Of a stretch of DNA of 64,000 bases, positions 24,745-35,451 are shown one piece after another (within the stretch, counting starts at the first letter, position 1; each line of letters starts with the position of its first letter). The notes under the pieces are model-generated. The model saw only the letters and a list, made by a program, of their open reading frames with translations. It was not told the origin of the DNA and searched no databases. This DNA comes from Reticulascus tulasneorum (lineage: Eukaryota; Ascomycota; Sordariomycetes; Glomerellales; Reticulascaceae): positions 1,736,001 through 1,800,000 of the forward strand of contig LSAX01000001.1 in NCBI GenBank assembly GCA_001557505.1. Direction: 5' to 3'. Both the position numbers and the translations under genes were made by a program.

Positions 24745-26935
24745 TCACTCTCCGATCTCCTTCAACTCCTTCTTCGGCACTGATTTCACGAAGGCATGGC
24801 CCAAGAAATGAAGCCACACCTTGTTCTTCTTCTTCTTCTTCTTCTTCTTTTTCTTGTCATGTTTACCATGCTTCTTATGCTTCTTCCCTTCTGTCCCAAC
24901 ATCGTCATCGTCATCTTCGTCGTCATCATCACCTTCACCGTCATCGTCAGAATCGAGATCTTCAGCGACCAGTTCCTCATCTTTGAATAATGTTTCCTCC
25001 TGGTCGTCCTCATCGTCATCATCGTTGTCGATTTCAAAGTCTTCTTCTTCAGCCTTGCCCTTTGCTTTGTGCTGTGCAATTCGATACGCGAGCTTGACAT
25101 AACTCCTCACGGTCAAGTCTTTCAGCTTGTAGATCTTGTCCTCGAAGGTGCTGTATTCGACCTGGAACTCAAAGGGATTCGGCTTCGGTTTCTTTGACTT
25201 CGGGTCTTTGTCTTTGTGAACCCCCTCTCGCCATTTGTCTGAGGATACGTCGTCCTTTGTCATGTCATTGTTGATAAATGTGAGATTGGCATAGTATTGA
25301 GTGTAGCCCACAAACGTCATGGGTTGGGCCGAATAAGCAGGGCCGGGCGGTGAGGTCTTGGCTGGGGGAAACGGTACCACCAAGTTGGGATCTTTGGGCT
25401 TCTTTGGCTTCTTCTTCTTCTTGCTCTTCTTTCTTTTCTTGGCTTCTTCGAGATCCCTCTTCAGCTCTTCATGCAGGGATGAATGGTCTACCTCGGATCC
25501 TGGGGAGACCGTGCTGGGTGAGAACAAATCTGTCCATAACTCTGCGCTCTCCAGGCCAGAGATGTTGTACTCGACAACCCGAAGCGTTGGGAAGTAGTTG
25601 GGCACAATACTAGGGCTGATCAGAGATAGCTGATATCGTTCTGCCCATTTTCCACCGAGATCCTTGGCAGGATTCTTCTTCTTCTTCTTCTTTTTCTTGT
25701 GACCCTGTGAGTCCAGATCTTCCTCGTCGTAAGCCTTGGCATCCGGCTTGGGAAGCTTGGCCCAGCCGTCTCTCAGCTCCTGGAGGTAATCGGCAGTCGA
25801 CTCAACAGAGAGCTCATCTTCCATGGCATCGCGGGTGTTGAACATTTCGCCTTGTCCTCCAGCCATGACATCGAAATTGATATCCTTGGTATCTTGGATG
25901 AAGAAGTGGTCGATATTCATATGGCCGTATACGGATCCGGTGACAACGTCACGATATTGCCTTAGCCACAAGGTATATTTCTGCCAGCAGGTCTCGTCCC
26001 AATTCTGCTTGCTGTCTGTTCGCGCAGGCGGCACATGGCCCATGAGTATAGCTTTCATGCCCCGCTCCCGCATTAACTGCAATTGCACGCGTAGCCATTC
26101 CATCTGCTTGAAGCCTGGCTCTGAGGGCTGAGCGCAGTCATCAACTCCGGCATTGCGATCGAAGAAGTATAGCGTGTTAAGACTGACCACGGCCAACTTG
26201 TTCGGGATGACCTCAACGTAAAACCAGCCCCCAAACTCGAACGAGTGTCGCTGCTCTTCTGGGATAAATCTCTTCCAAATGTCAGTGTAATACTGCAGCC
26301 ATTTGTTCGGTCCGGGGAGCAGAATGTTATGCGGTAGGATATCGTTGTTCCCAAGCGTAGGAATAATTGGGATCTTCATCAAGCTCTTCTCGTCCTTAGG
26401 GTCAGCGAAGACGGCTGCAAACTTGTCTGCGATCCATCGGTTGGTGCCAAGCACCTGGGCCGGGCTGCGGGGAATCTCCTCATCGCTATCGTGTCGCGCC
26501 GAGTCACCGGTCCATATAACGAAGTCTACCTCGTTCGCTAGGTTTGTGGCAATCCAGTCGAAGGTCGCATTGATGAGCGCAAATGGCGAATCGCAGTCCG
26601 ACGTTTCCGCGCCGTACGTGCCAGCTGGGCCCTTCTCGCGATGGCACGCGTCGGCCTCCTCTGTGGAAGAGTGTACTTTGTAAAACTCGTCTGGGTGGAG
26701 ATCTGAGCCATAGCATGGATTAGCAGGGTGCTGGTGTGGCTGGCATGAGATAAGGATATGCTGCACAGAGAGCCGACCTACCTGTGATATGCAGGAACTT
26801 GCCATGCAGCTTTCGTTGGGATGTGGTGTGTTGTCCGAGAACTTTTTGCCCGCTGCCGACAGGCGTTGAAATGACGCCATGCGGCAGCAGCAGCAAGAAC
26901 GACAACGCTCCAGTTAGGAACTGGTGGAGCGTCAT
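24745..26935 (-). CDS. PPN1: Endopolyphosphatase Ppn1 (vacuolar metallophosphoesterase)
   Basis: Two exons on the minus strand, 26782..26935 and 24745..26702, give 703 aa. It hydrolyses internal phosphoanhydride bonds of inorganic polyphosphate, mainly in the vacuole. A hydrophobic segment at about residues 9-25 acts as signal anchor. The metallophosphoesterase motifs come in order: DLH just after the 79-nt intron, GDSARHD, GNND, GHVPP and YGHMN. The C-terminal half has poly-Lys blocks (including ten consecutive Lys at residues 668-677) and long Asp/Glu runs, encoded by CTT/CAT-type trinucleotide repeats on the + strand. The family normally ends in such a tail but the extent here is striking. 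The ATG at 26935 is used; the frame upstream starts with non-ATG codons only. The gene is convergent with the Tpa1-like gene. Confidence 0.94.
24820..24860. repeat. (CTT)n trinucleotide repeat encoding poly-Lys in PPN1
   Basis: About eight CTT units, with minor interruptions, read on the minus strand as AAG codons for the ten-Lys run at residues 668-677 of Ppn1. Shorter CTT runs at 25410-25440 and 25673-25700 encode further Lys clusters of the same protein. Confidence 0.9.
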
Positions 26936-28681
26936 TTTCGCGGTTTCGCAGCTCGAGAGGTTGGAGGATCCAAGTGGGAGATGTTGGATGGGGGTTTCCG
27001 GCACGTATTAAATCATAATTTCCCTGTCTGCGTTGCTTGCTCGTTTGGCGCCCCGTGTGCTCCCGCCCAGGGTCTGTCTGAGAAGTTCAGAGGATTAAGC
27101 CGGCATCCCACGTCACAGCAGGAAAATTCAGCATTATGGTAAAACGGGAAGCCGATGTGATTCGTGCCGGATCCTGGCCCGAGGGTGATCTGGACTCTTA
27201 AATCATTAGACCCTGGACGATCCCGACCCAGTGAGCCAAGCATCTAGCACAAGTTAGGCATCGGTGACGGGCCATCCAGGTGGACAAATTCAAGCAATCC
27301 AACAAAGCAACGCTTAGAAACAATCCTTGTCGATGTGACCACCATCGAATATGCTATACATCCCGTTTCGTGGGGTTGATTCGTTTCTGACAACTGATAC
27401 GAGTGGGCCATTGTCACCTAGTTCGTGAAATCTACGAGGCTGAGGAAGCTCTGATGGCAGCCAATCCAGCGCCTGTATGTCTACACGTGTGTGCAATAAA
27501 GGGCTGCCATTTACTGTGGACGGCGTTTCCGTGGCTGAGACATTTAGGGGCCGGCTCTGGTAGTACACTTAGAATGGCGCAACAAGCTGCTTTCGGCGCT
27601 TTTGAGATCAGATGGTGGTGTCCGCGTTCCGACTGTGGCCTCATGTGCCGCGCACACCGCAGCTTGTGGTGGTTGTGCTCGCTGATGGATCTCTCCAAAT
27701 TTGAGTGAACGTGACCGCCGGATGGAACCACTACACCGCAAAATCATCTAGCCTTCCTGGGGGGGCCACCCAGGAATGGCCCCCGAGAGAGACACGATAA
27801 AGGCGAATTCCCATTATGTCTCAGTTGGTAATTGGTGTGATTGCACGCTGATATATGAGGATGACACTGAAGACACTGATTCGCATCTGCTTGCATGCAC
27901 CATTCCTCGCAGCTGGATGGCAGCTGACGTCATGCTCTCAAGAACCATCAGTACTGCAGGCTTTGGCTCGGACAGTTGCAGCCATGGCCAAACATCGTTT
28001 GAGTAACTAGTCGTCCATAAAATGGCACTCTTTAAAGCAGAGGGGTTTGCAGGAGCGAGCCTGTGAGATGCATACAGCCGTTAGTTAGCTTTGGAGTCTG
28101 CATCATTAGCTTGCTGACCCCCTCAATATCAATCTAGTTTTCAACTCCAAGCCCGAGACTTTCCGAGCAATGATTCGAGGTAAGCATGAGGCGGACATCT
28201 TGAAAGGCGGAGTGGCTATAGCGTGTCGTGGGCTGCTTGTTGACGAGCTCTAAATTGAAAGATTGCGGCCAACAACAGACCGACTTTGCCCAAGAGCCTG
28301 TTCTCACTTTCACACATTTCTGCCACTCACTGGTACTCTGGTGAAGTTGCGGTATAAGATCCTCATATGCTACAAGCGAAGAATTTTGGCATATCTGAGT
28401 AGTTCATCGGCAAGAATCGAAGGAAGTCGGTTCAAAATGCTATTTGTGGTAAAAGTGGCCAGCCAGAGGGGCGCTGATGTTGTGTGTGGCGGCTGCTCGT
28501 TGTGGCTTGGTCCCGCGGCACCAGCCCCCCACTCATGCACGGACCACCTCCGCGCCAAGCTCCCCCTCACGTGCAGTGAGCCCTAGAAATTTTGCCCACA
28601 CGAAATCGTCAATTTCTTGAGACGACCGATGCTCAAGATACCCCCAGCCTCAACAACGTTTTTGCACCAACAGACGCCAAG
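26936..28681. other. Divergent intergenic region, PPN1 and RPL9
   Basis: This 1.7-kb stretch contains both promoters. Open frames are short and overlap in both orientations. A CACGTG site at 28568 lies 109 bp before the RPL9 start codon. No gene is supported. Confidence 0.6.
28568..28573. promoter_or_regulatory. CACGTG E-box in the RPL9 promoter
   Basis: The site is CTCACGTGC, 109 bp upstream of the RPL9 ATG. It matches the TCACGTG core but not the full RTCACGTG consensus. Regulatory use is inferred. Confidence 0.35.
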
Positions 28682-29619
28682 ATGAGATACATACACTCGG
28701 AGGAGATCCTCGAGATCCCCAAGGATGGTATGTTATAATCCTCAGATTGTTGTGGACCTGCCCTTGCGAACTGTCCAAGGATCTCGGTGAAAGAGGGCGG
28801 AAATCTACAACTTTTGACTGGGAATTGGAGTTCGCAAGGGGACAGGAAGCAAAATGGAAAAGTCGAATGCATACTGACTCCGATTTAATAGTCAAGGTCA
28901 CCATCAAGTCGAGACTGGTCACCGTTCAGGGTCCACGAGGTACGATAACCTGCTCCCCGAAACCCGATTGCAGTGCTGGGAACTTTTCGGCGGGCTCTAA
29001 CAGGATGGAACAGGGAAATTGATCAAGGATCTCAGCCATATCGCAGTCAACTTCTCCTCACCCAAGGCGAACGTCATCGCGATTGAAATCCACCACGGCT
29101 CAAGAAAGAACGTTGCTACCCTACGAACCGTCCGAACACTCATCAACAACCTGATCATCGGCGTAACTAAGGGCTTCAAGTACAAGATGCGATACGTCTA
29201 TGCCCATTTCCCCATCAACGTCAATGTGGACAAGAACGCCGAGACCGATCTGTTTGAAGTTGAGATCCGGTATGCATAATTTCCTATGCGGGAAGGAATG
29301 GAAATGCTAATTGGGAGGGACAGAAACTTCATTGGTGAGAAGATTGTCCGACGAGTGATCATGCAGCCCGGTGTCGATGTCGAGGTCTCCAAGGCACAGA
29401 AGGATGAGCTGGTATTGTTCGGTAACTCTCTGGAGGGTGTTTCGCAGAGCGCGGCGGATATCCAACAGATCTGCAAAGTACGAAACAAGGATATCCGAAA
29501 GGTATGTTGATGCAGCTCCCCAGGCAAACTTCCAGGCGAGATATGGACGCTAACCCTGTTCGCAGTTCTTGGACGGTCTATATGTATCCGAGAAGGGCAA
29601 TATCGTAACCGAAAACTAG
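28682..29619 (+). CDS. RPL9: 60S ribosomal protein L9 (uL6)
   Basis: Five exons, 28682..28727, 28892..28939, 29014..29269, 29324..29501 and 29566..29619, give 193 aa (yeast Rpl9 is 191). It is a structural protein of the large ribosomal subunit near the GTPase-associated centre. The N-terminus [13 protein letters not shown], the segment [15 protein letters not shown], and the C-terminal motif [20 protein letters not shown] are characteristic. The intron-dense 5' end is typical of fungal ribosomal protein genes. The third exon starts at 29014; an earlier AG at 29003 would break the frame. Intron 1 (164 nt) contains a perfect 12-bp inverted repeat (separate entry). Confidence 0.97.
28757..28846 (+). 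repeat. Inverted repeat (12-bp perfect stem) in RPL9 intron 1
   Basis: CCCTTGCGAACT at 28761-28772 is the exact reverse complement of AGTTCGCAAGGG at 28829-28840. After a two-base bulge (28841-28842) the stem continues for four more pairs (CCTG 28757-28760 with CAGG 28843-28846). The 56-nt loop lies between. The hairpin occupies most of the 164-nt intron between donor and branch region. C/D-box snoRNA motifs were looked for and not found. Confidence 0.85.
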
Positions 29620-30207
29620 AGGGATGGACATGAAATCATGCTTTCTTTGACGTTTTCTGGGTCTCACAGGAGTGGCTGGGGTTCATCATTGCATGTCACG
29701 TAGCAAATAGGGCTACAAATTACAAAATAGCAAGAAGAAGCCTTGTCTTCTGGGAACAATTGTGCAAAGTCACCATCCATTCTCCGTTCCCAAATGCAGT
29801 CTCGAGGAACGTTTAATTATCGTTGGGTGAAATGATCTCATACATTACAAAGGGGTCATCTAGCTAGATGAACTGCCTGATATCTTCGTCTCTATCTGCC
29901 AGTGAATACTGACTTCATAATTTGATGCAATGCAGTTGGAACTGGGGGGGTTGAGAAACAATGAAAATAGGGTAACCATCTTGGACTCTTTCGAATGTGT
30001 CCAAACCCATTGTCCAGCTTTTCAGTTACCACTTTCCGTCTCGTGACGTCCTAATTTCGTTTCCACACCTCTCGACTTTCATCAAGGTGGCATTGTTCTA
30101 TGCTGAGTATCCTCCTGAACGCCGTTGAAAATGAAAATCTCATATACAAACCTAGGGTTCGCATCTATAATAAAGGGGGCATATACAGTTCGTAAATTGA
30201 CACGGTC
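29620..30207. other. Convergent 3' intergenic region
   Basis: These 588 bp lie between the RPL9 stop and the stop of the surface-protein gene. The sequence is AT-rich and holds the two 3' UTRs. I see no gene. Confidence 0.6.
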
Positions 30208-31392
30208 TTACCGCCTTGAGTGGCGGGTCGTTCTCGTGTGTCGAGTGTTGTGTGTTCTTCCCCCTGAGCTTGAACTGCCTAGGTAGGAGGTTAGCACGGA
30301 ACGTCTGGTTCTTGAATCCCAAGACGACTTACTGGGACTAGTGCCACTGTAAGAATAGTAAGAATCGCTGCGGGACGATCTCGGCTTGTGGGCCGCCTTC
30401 TTCTTCTTTCTCAGATTCAGAAGCGCCAGCAATGTGCCCGCCGCCGCTGCGATCCCGAGCCACTTCTTGCCGGACGACTTTTCGTTGCGATTGCCAGCCG
30501 AAGACGGGCGGCCACCGAACCAGGAGTTATGGTTATCTCGTCTCGAATGAGTCGACGGCATGCGGCTGCCGTGTCTCGAGTACCGCTCCTCAACGACATC
30601 CACCCTCTCGCGCCGGTGCTCCTTCTTCTTCTTCTTTCCGCCGCAGATGAGAGCCCAGAGCCCGCGAGCAATGCAGCAAAAGCAGATCAACATGAGAAGG
30701 CCGATTCCGGCAAGAGTGCCGATGACAATTCCTGCAATGGCACCTGGGCTGAGGTTCCCACCAGTGCCACCACCCCCATCTACTGGGAGAGCGGTGCCGC
30801 TGGGGGTTGAAGAAGAGCGGGTGCCGGTGGCTGTAGAGCTTGTCACCCTGTATGGCGCCGAATACTGAGTGGTAACAACGCCGTTGGTGGTGATGACGGA
30901 TGTCCAACCTCCTCCTCCTCCTCCACCACCACCCGCGGCTTTTGCGTAACATTGTCCCTCCCATGCACAGTATTGATCACCGGCACAGCATATCGGCCCG
31001 CACGGGGACTGCTCTGGGGACTGCGGAACGCACGGAGCACCTGATCCACCTGATCCGCCGCCGTGTGTTGGTTCAGCCGGCCAGTCTGTCGTGACAGTGC
31101 TGGTGAAAGTGTTCGTCTCGGTCCACGTTGTAGTGTAAATTCCATATGCCACTCCGCCGAGAGTCGTGCAGCCAGCTATGCCATTAGTGGTGTAACATGC
31201 TTCTCCTGCGTTGCAGCAATACATGTCCAAGTAGCCACAACGCAGTGCGCATTGTCGCGGCATGAGGTAGCGATAGGCGGCATCTTGCTGGGAGTCTTGT
31301 TGCGGGTACGGATGTGCGGAGATCTGAAGAGGAGCTGAGAGGAGTAGAAGTGCGAGGAAAGGCGTCGCAGCCGTTTGGTGTGTTCGGCGCAT
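30208..31392 (-). CDS. Cys-rich single-pass surface protein of unknown function
   Basis: Two exons on the minus strand, 30333..31392 and 30208..30278, give 376 aa. Residues 1-26 are a signal peptide (hydrophobic core LALLLLSA). The ectodomain has two Cys clusters, residues 48-75 and 121-148, each with adjacent CC pairs as in small disulfide modules, and Thr-rich and poly-Gly stretches (nine Gly at 154-162). Residues 217-242 form a glycine-rich transmembrane helix. The cytoplasmic part is very basic, Ser/Arg-rich, contains a second hydrophobic stretch (311-327) and ends in a His/Arg/Thr tail. The layout recalls fungal wall-stress sensors and Mid2/WSC-like proteins, but no named domain is recognised. 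The 54-nt intron is stop-free and in frame. The ATG at 31392 was chosen for the signal peptide; upstream frame starts are not ATG. Confidence 0.82.
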   Translation of the reverse strand: MRRTHQTAATPFLALLLLSAPLQISAHPYPQQDSQQDAAYRYLMPRQCALRCGYLDMYCCNAGEACYTTNGIAGCTTLGGVAYGIYTTTWTETNTFTSTVTTDWPAEPTHGGGSGGSGAPCVPQSPEQSPCGPICCAGDQYCAWEGQCYAKAAGGGGGGGGGWTSVITTNGVVTTQYSAPYRVTSSTATGTRSSSTPSGTALPVDGGGGTGGNLSPGAIAGIVIGTLAGIGLLMLICFCCIARGLWALICGGKKKKKEHRRERVDVVEERYSRHGSRMPSTHSRRDNHNSWFGGRPSSAGNRNEKSSGKKWLGIAAAAGTLLALLNLRKKKKAAHKPRSSRSDSYYSYSGTSPSKSSWDSRTRRSVLTSYLGSSSSGGRTHNTRHTRTTRHSRR

Positions 31393-33226
31393 TGTGGTTT
31401 TTTCGATCTGGACTCGAGTCCAATTGGTGCTGTCTCGGGTATGGACTGAGGAATGTGATGCAGACAAAGTCCGAAGGAATGAAGCGGTGAAGTCTCACCC
31501 GCTCCACGAAGCTGGGCTTCCACTCCAGTCACAAGATATTCTCCGGAAGATGAAGCTCTCAACCTGTGTAGTAGTAGATATGGGACGGTCAAATGATGAT
31601 GAGATGATGGTCCCGACCTGGACTGTTAGAATACAGACCTCACCAAGAAAAAAGGTTTGGAATGCAGAGAGAGACTAAGAGGAAGGAAAAGAAGGGTGGA
31701 ATGCGTGAACAGTTCAACCTGCAGATTTAATAGCGGTGGACGGGGTGGTGGTGGTGTCCCGCTGCAGGGTAGATTTGGGCACTTTTCCGACTCCCAACCT
31801 CCCCTCCACGATGCCAACCTCCCACTTTTCGAGCCGACCTACTGCCTCAGAAAAGGTGCGTCACACCCAAATACGAAGTGCAAGGATCTAGTGCGATCAA
31901 TCAGCTGCTAAATCTCCGTGCCTGGGATTTTAAGGGCTAAGGGAATTGGGTTTCTCAATTGTATTTTCCTTTTTGGTTCCTGGATTCTGTTCGTTGGTCT
32001 GTCGGCCGATGGGGGGTGTTTATGTGTGCTGGAATGGTGGTGCGGGGGAGATGCAGCAGTGAGCTGGCAGGCGGCGGGCTAGCTAGCTATAGGCAGGAAT
32101 TTAGGGACTTTAGTAGCAATTAAGGGATTTTAATTGAAGAGCCTGCAGCTTTGATGCTGTTTACTTGCAGGGGCCTCCGTTTACTGGACGATAATCGATT
32201 GTCTGACCATCCATGATCTTATCGCTGTTCCCCCGCCATCCAGAAAGCTCCATTTCTTTTCGTGTGCCGCCCGGCTTCTTCGGCCGCATCAATGAGATCA
32301 TCAAAGCCTTCCCGTCCACCGACGTTCGACACGAATGGCCCGACTAGCCTCTAGAAGCAACGAAGAAGTTTAATCTGTACCAGAGGTCGCAGTTTGATTC
32401 TATTGCTCTCTGAAGCTACATTGCCTATTGCAAAATTGCTCAATGTGATGAGCAAATTGTCAAAAAGACAACCAGCTTTAGAGGGTGATGGTAAGTCTGA
32501 CACCACTAAGCTGTGCGCAAATGTGCATAGGGTCACCAGTACGTGCGCCTGGGCTTGTTTACATAGGTACATTGGCGTTAGCTCCCAGCATTATTATCAC
32601 ACACCGCAAAGAAGGGAGAGGTAGCCTCGAGCCACCAACGGCCGGGTTTGGCAAGCCAGAAAACCCAACGGCTACCCACTATTGTTCATGGATGTCAAAG
32701 AACGTTTAGAAATTAAAGAATGCACATGGTACATCTGTGGTTCGTGTCAAAAGAAATTTTATATTCCTAACCCCCTGATTATATTCGGGAGGCTGTCGGT
32801 TGTCGCAGGGATTAAGCCCCAGTGCCCGAGGGTTTTGTCTCTGGCTCAACTTTCCAGGTACTTCGTAGGTAGGCTACCTCTGGATTGGTCTGAAAGCTCT
32901 GGTGGGGCATAACGCATCTACCCTGTTGGACCCGAGCGTAAGTACCCAGGTACCGCTGGAAAGCTCTAACTGTGGCTGGGCTTGGCGCCGTCAACGCCTG
33001 CAGTGCTGATCGGGTTCTGGTTGCCTGCCAGTTGTGTGAGTGCCCGGACAGCGCTAAACACACACTGCTGCGGCTGCGGCTGCGGCTTGCCTCGTCAAAG
33101 CTTCCAGCCGCGTCAGGTAGTCTTCAACCCACCACCCCGACGTTCATCAATTAAACCCGCACTTTGGAAGCTTCCAATTAATACTATCCAGTCGCAGGGA
33201 GGAACCTTAGCCCCCGAGCCTTCACC
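31393..33226. other. Divergent intergenic region, surface protein and VMA13
   Basis: This 1.8-kb region has no supportable gene. It should contain two promoters. The stretch just upstream of the surface-protein ATG is pyrimidine-rich on the coding (minus) strand. A (CTGCGG)3 repeat lies near 33067-33084, about 150 bp before the VMA13 ATG. Confidence 0.6.
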
Positions 33227-34866
33227 ATGTCGCTCGACCCTCCCACGTACCTGGCTTCGCTGCAGGGCAATATTCGCCAGCGACCGATTCCTTGGGATGG
33301 AGCTGTTAGAGCAGGCACCATTACCGACGACCAATTGGCCCGCATCCGAGCTGTCGATAAGGCGAAGAAGCCCGAAGCTAGGAAGGAAATTGTAGAAGGC
33401 GACCTTGATGGATACCGACTACTATTCGTCGGAGACAAGGGAAAGCCCAGTGTGCTGGAATCGGCAGGAAAGCAGGCAAATGTGACCCAGTACATCCTCG
33501 TGCTGCTGGGTGACCTCTTGCGAAGTACGTGCCTGGTCCTTGAGCCAATACCTAACAACTCCGATCCTGCAGTGCCCTGAGCCTATGAGTCTTTGGAATC
33601 GAAACAATTGGCAGAAGCAGTCATCATTTATTGACTATATGCGGACTGTACCTAACCATATCTTGCAGGCTCTCCATCACTATCCAAAGCTCTGTTCAAG
33701 AACACGGATCCGTATCGCCATTTCCTGCCTCTGCTCGCCCACTCGAATAACTCGGAGAATCCGATACCGCTGCTTACCTCCACTGTTCTCACAAAGCTCA
33801 TGGCAACCTCCCGAGACGAATCCTCTGCCACCCAACAAGCTCTTCCTATGATGCTAACATATCTTTCTGGCCTCGCCAAGAGCTCCGACGCTGCGCTACA
33901 AGATATCGCTGTCCAAGAATACTCCTCGCTTCTCTACAGTCGAGCCTCAAGAAAGCAATTTTGGGGCCAACGAAGCGAGACCGTTGCGCCATTGATCGAT
34001 ATACTTGGAACAGCTGCCGGTATCGCGGGCGGCGGGAGCTCTTCTGCCAGCCTGTGGAGCGGCACTGCGACGGCTAGAAGCACAGGTTTCGAAGGCTCAC
34101 TAGGCGGCGGCGTTGGCTTGCAACTGCTTTATCACGTGCTCCTTGTTATCTGGCAGATGAGTTTCGAGGCGGCAGAGATTGGCGATGAGTTGAATGAGTA
34201 CGCACCCACTCTTGCGCGGCATGGCTACTTGATAACTGACTCGTCTCTAGTGAATACGACATCATTCTACTCTATACACAGCTTCTCCGTCTATCCCCAA
34301 AGGAAAAAACAACCCGTCTCATCATCTCAACGCTCTACAATCTTCTTGACAAGAACCAGAAAACTCTTCTACCTACAGCGGTTCTTGCCCGACTTCCCAG
34401 CCTACTGAAAAATCTCAGCGGCCGACACATGACCGACCCTGACCTATTAGAAGATTTGGACAAGTTGAAGGAGATGCTCGAGGAATACACCAAGACAAAG
34501 ACGACGTTCGACGAATACCTCGGTGAGGTTCTGTCTGGGCATCTCCGGTGGTCCCCCCCGCATCGCAGTCAGGTCTTCTGGGCCGAAAACGCCCGGAAAA
34601 TCCTCGATCATGAGAAAGGAGAAATTCCTCGGAAGCTGGCGGAGATTATGCAGAAGCCTTGGGACAATGACAAACAGGTTCTGGCCATCGCATGCAACGA
34701 CATCGGGTGTCTTGTGCGCGAGGTCCCCGAGAAGAGGTATCAGCTGGAAAAGCTCGGCTTGAAGGCCAGGGTCATGGAGCTCATGGGAGAAGCGGACGAG
34801 AATGTCCGGTGGGAGAGCTTGCGAGCTCTGGGAGGCTGGTTGAAGTACCGTTTTGATGCCAAGTGA
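33227..34866 (+). CDS. VMA13: V-type proton ATPase subunit H
   Basis: Three exons, 33227..33524, 33669..34197 and 34251..34866, give 480 aa (yeast Vma13 is 478). Subunit H activates the V1Vo holoenzyme at the vacuolar membrane and silences ATPase activity of free V1. The protein is an all-helical ARM/HEAT-like repeat. Recognisable segments include YILVLLGDLLRS, NTDPYRHFLPLL, EYDIILLYTQLLRLSPKEKTTR and the conserved C-terminal block LRWSPPHRSQVFWAEN to RWESLRALGGWLKYRF. Intron 1 is long for this locus (144 nt). It holds two successive branch-plus-acceptor modules; only the distal acceptor at 33668 restores the family sequence, because the proximal one (33572) leads to TGA at the second codon after the junction. 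The gene is followed in tandem by GCV1. Confidence 0.95.
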
Positions 34867-35451
34867 GAGCTTTGTTGGTCCAGTACCAAGCAGCTTGGTC
34901 CGAGTCCTGTGTAAGTAGCGCCGGATGGCGGCCGTTAAGTCACGCTGAGCATATGTTTACCGAGGAGTCTCTGTTAAGGTTTACATTCAATTGGTCAATT
35001 GGCATAATTATATGACTCAGACCCTCCATCATCAATCTATTTGTCCACAGTATTCTGAATGCGAGTCTTTGTGGTATAATGGTTTCAAGCTCCGTGATGT
35101 TAAATGCCCTTCGCACAAATGGGGCTTCCCTCGTACTTTTGATCAGCTACAGCAAACGATACAATCCAAGGCTGTTGTCTACTAGGCAAGCAAGAACCAA
35201 TTGCAAGCATGGTGTAAATTGCAAAGTTCTATCTAGGCTCTCGTTGGCATGTCATAAGAATTGTAGCACCTATGCTGCAATGTCATCACCGCTCTGCGGA
35301 CTCCATGTGGCACTCCCTGTTGAACCCCACTAAAACGGTCCGTGCGTGCTCACTGGACTTCTGATATCTTCACATCCACAAGCCAACCCCCACCAAGCTT
35401 CTAATACATATCAAATCAATTCACAAGTTCAATCCAGCTATTCCCGGCACA
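34867..35451. other. Tandem intergenic region, VMA13 to GCV1
   Basis: These 585 bp hold the VMA13 3' UTR and the GCV1 promoter. I see nothing further. Confidence 0.6.

Noticed and set aside
28728..28891. C/D-box snoRNA in RPL9 intron 1
   Set aside because: No RTGATGA C box with a matching CTGA D box near terminal pairing was found; only the inverted repeat remains.
29003..29013. Earlier acceptor for RPL9 exon 3 (AG ending at 29003)
   Set aside because: It shifts the frame; only the acceptor ending at 29013 gives GPRGKLIKDL.
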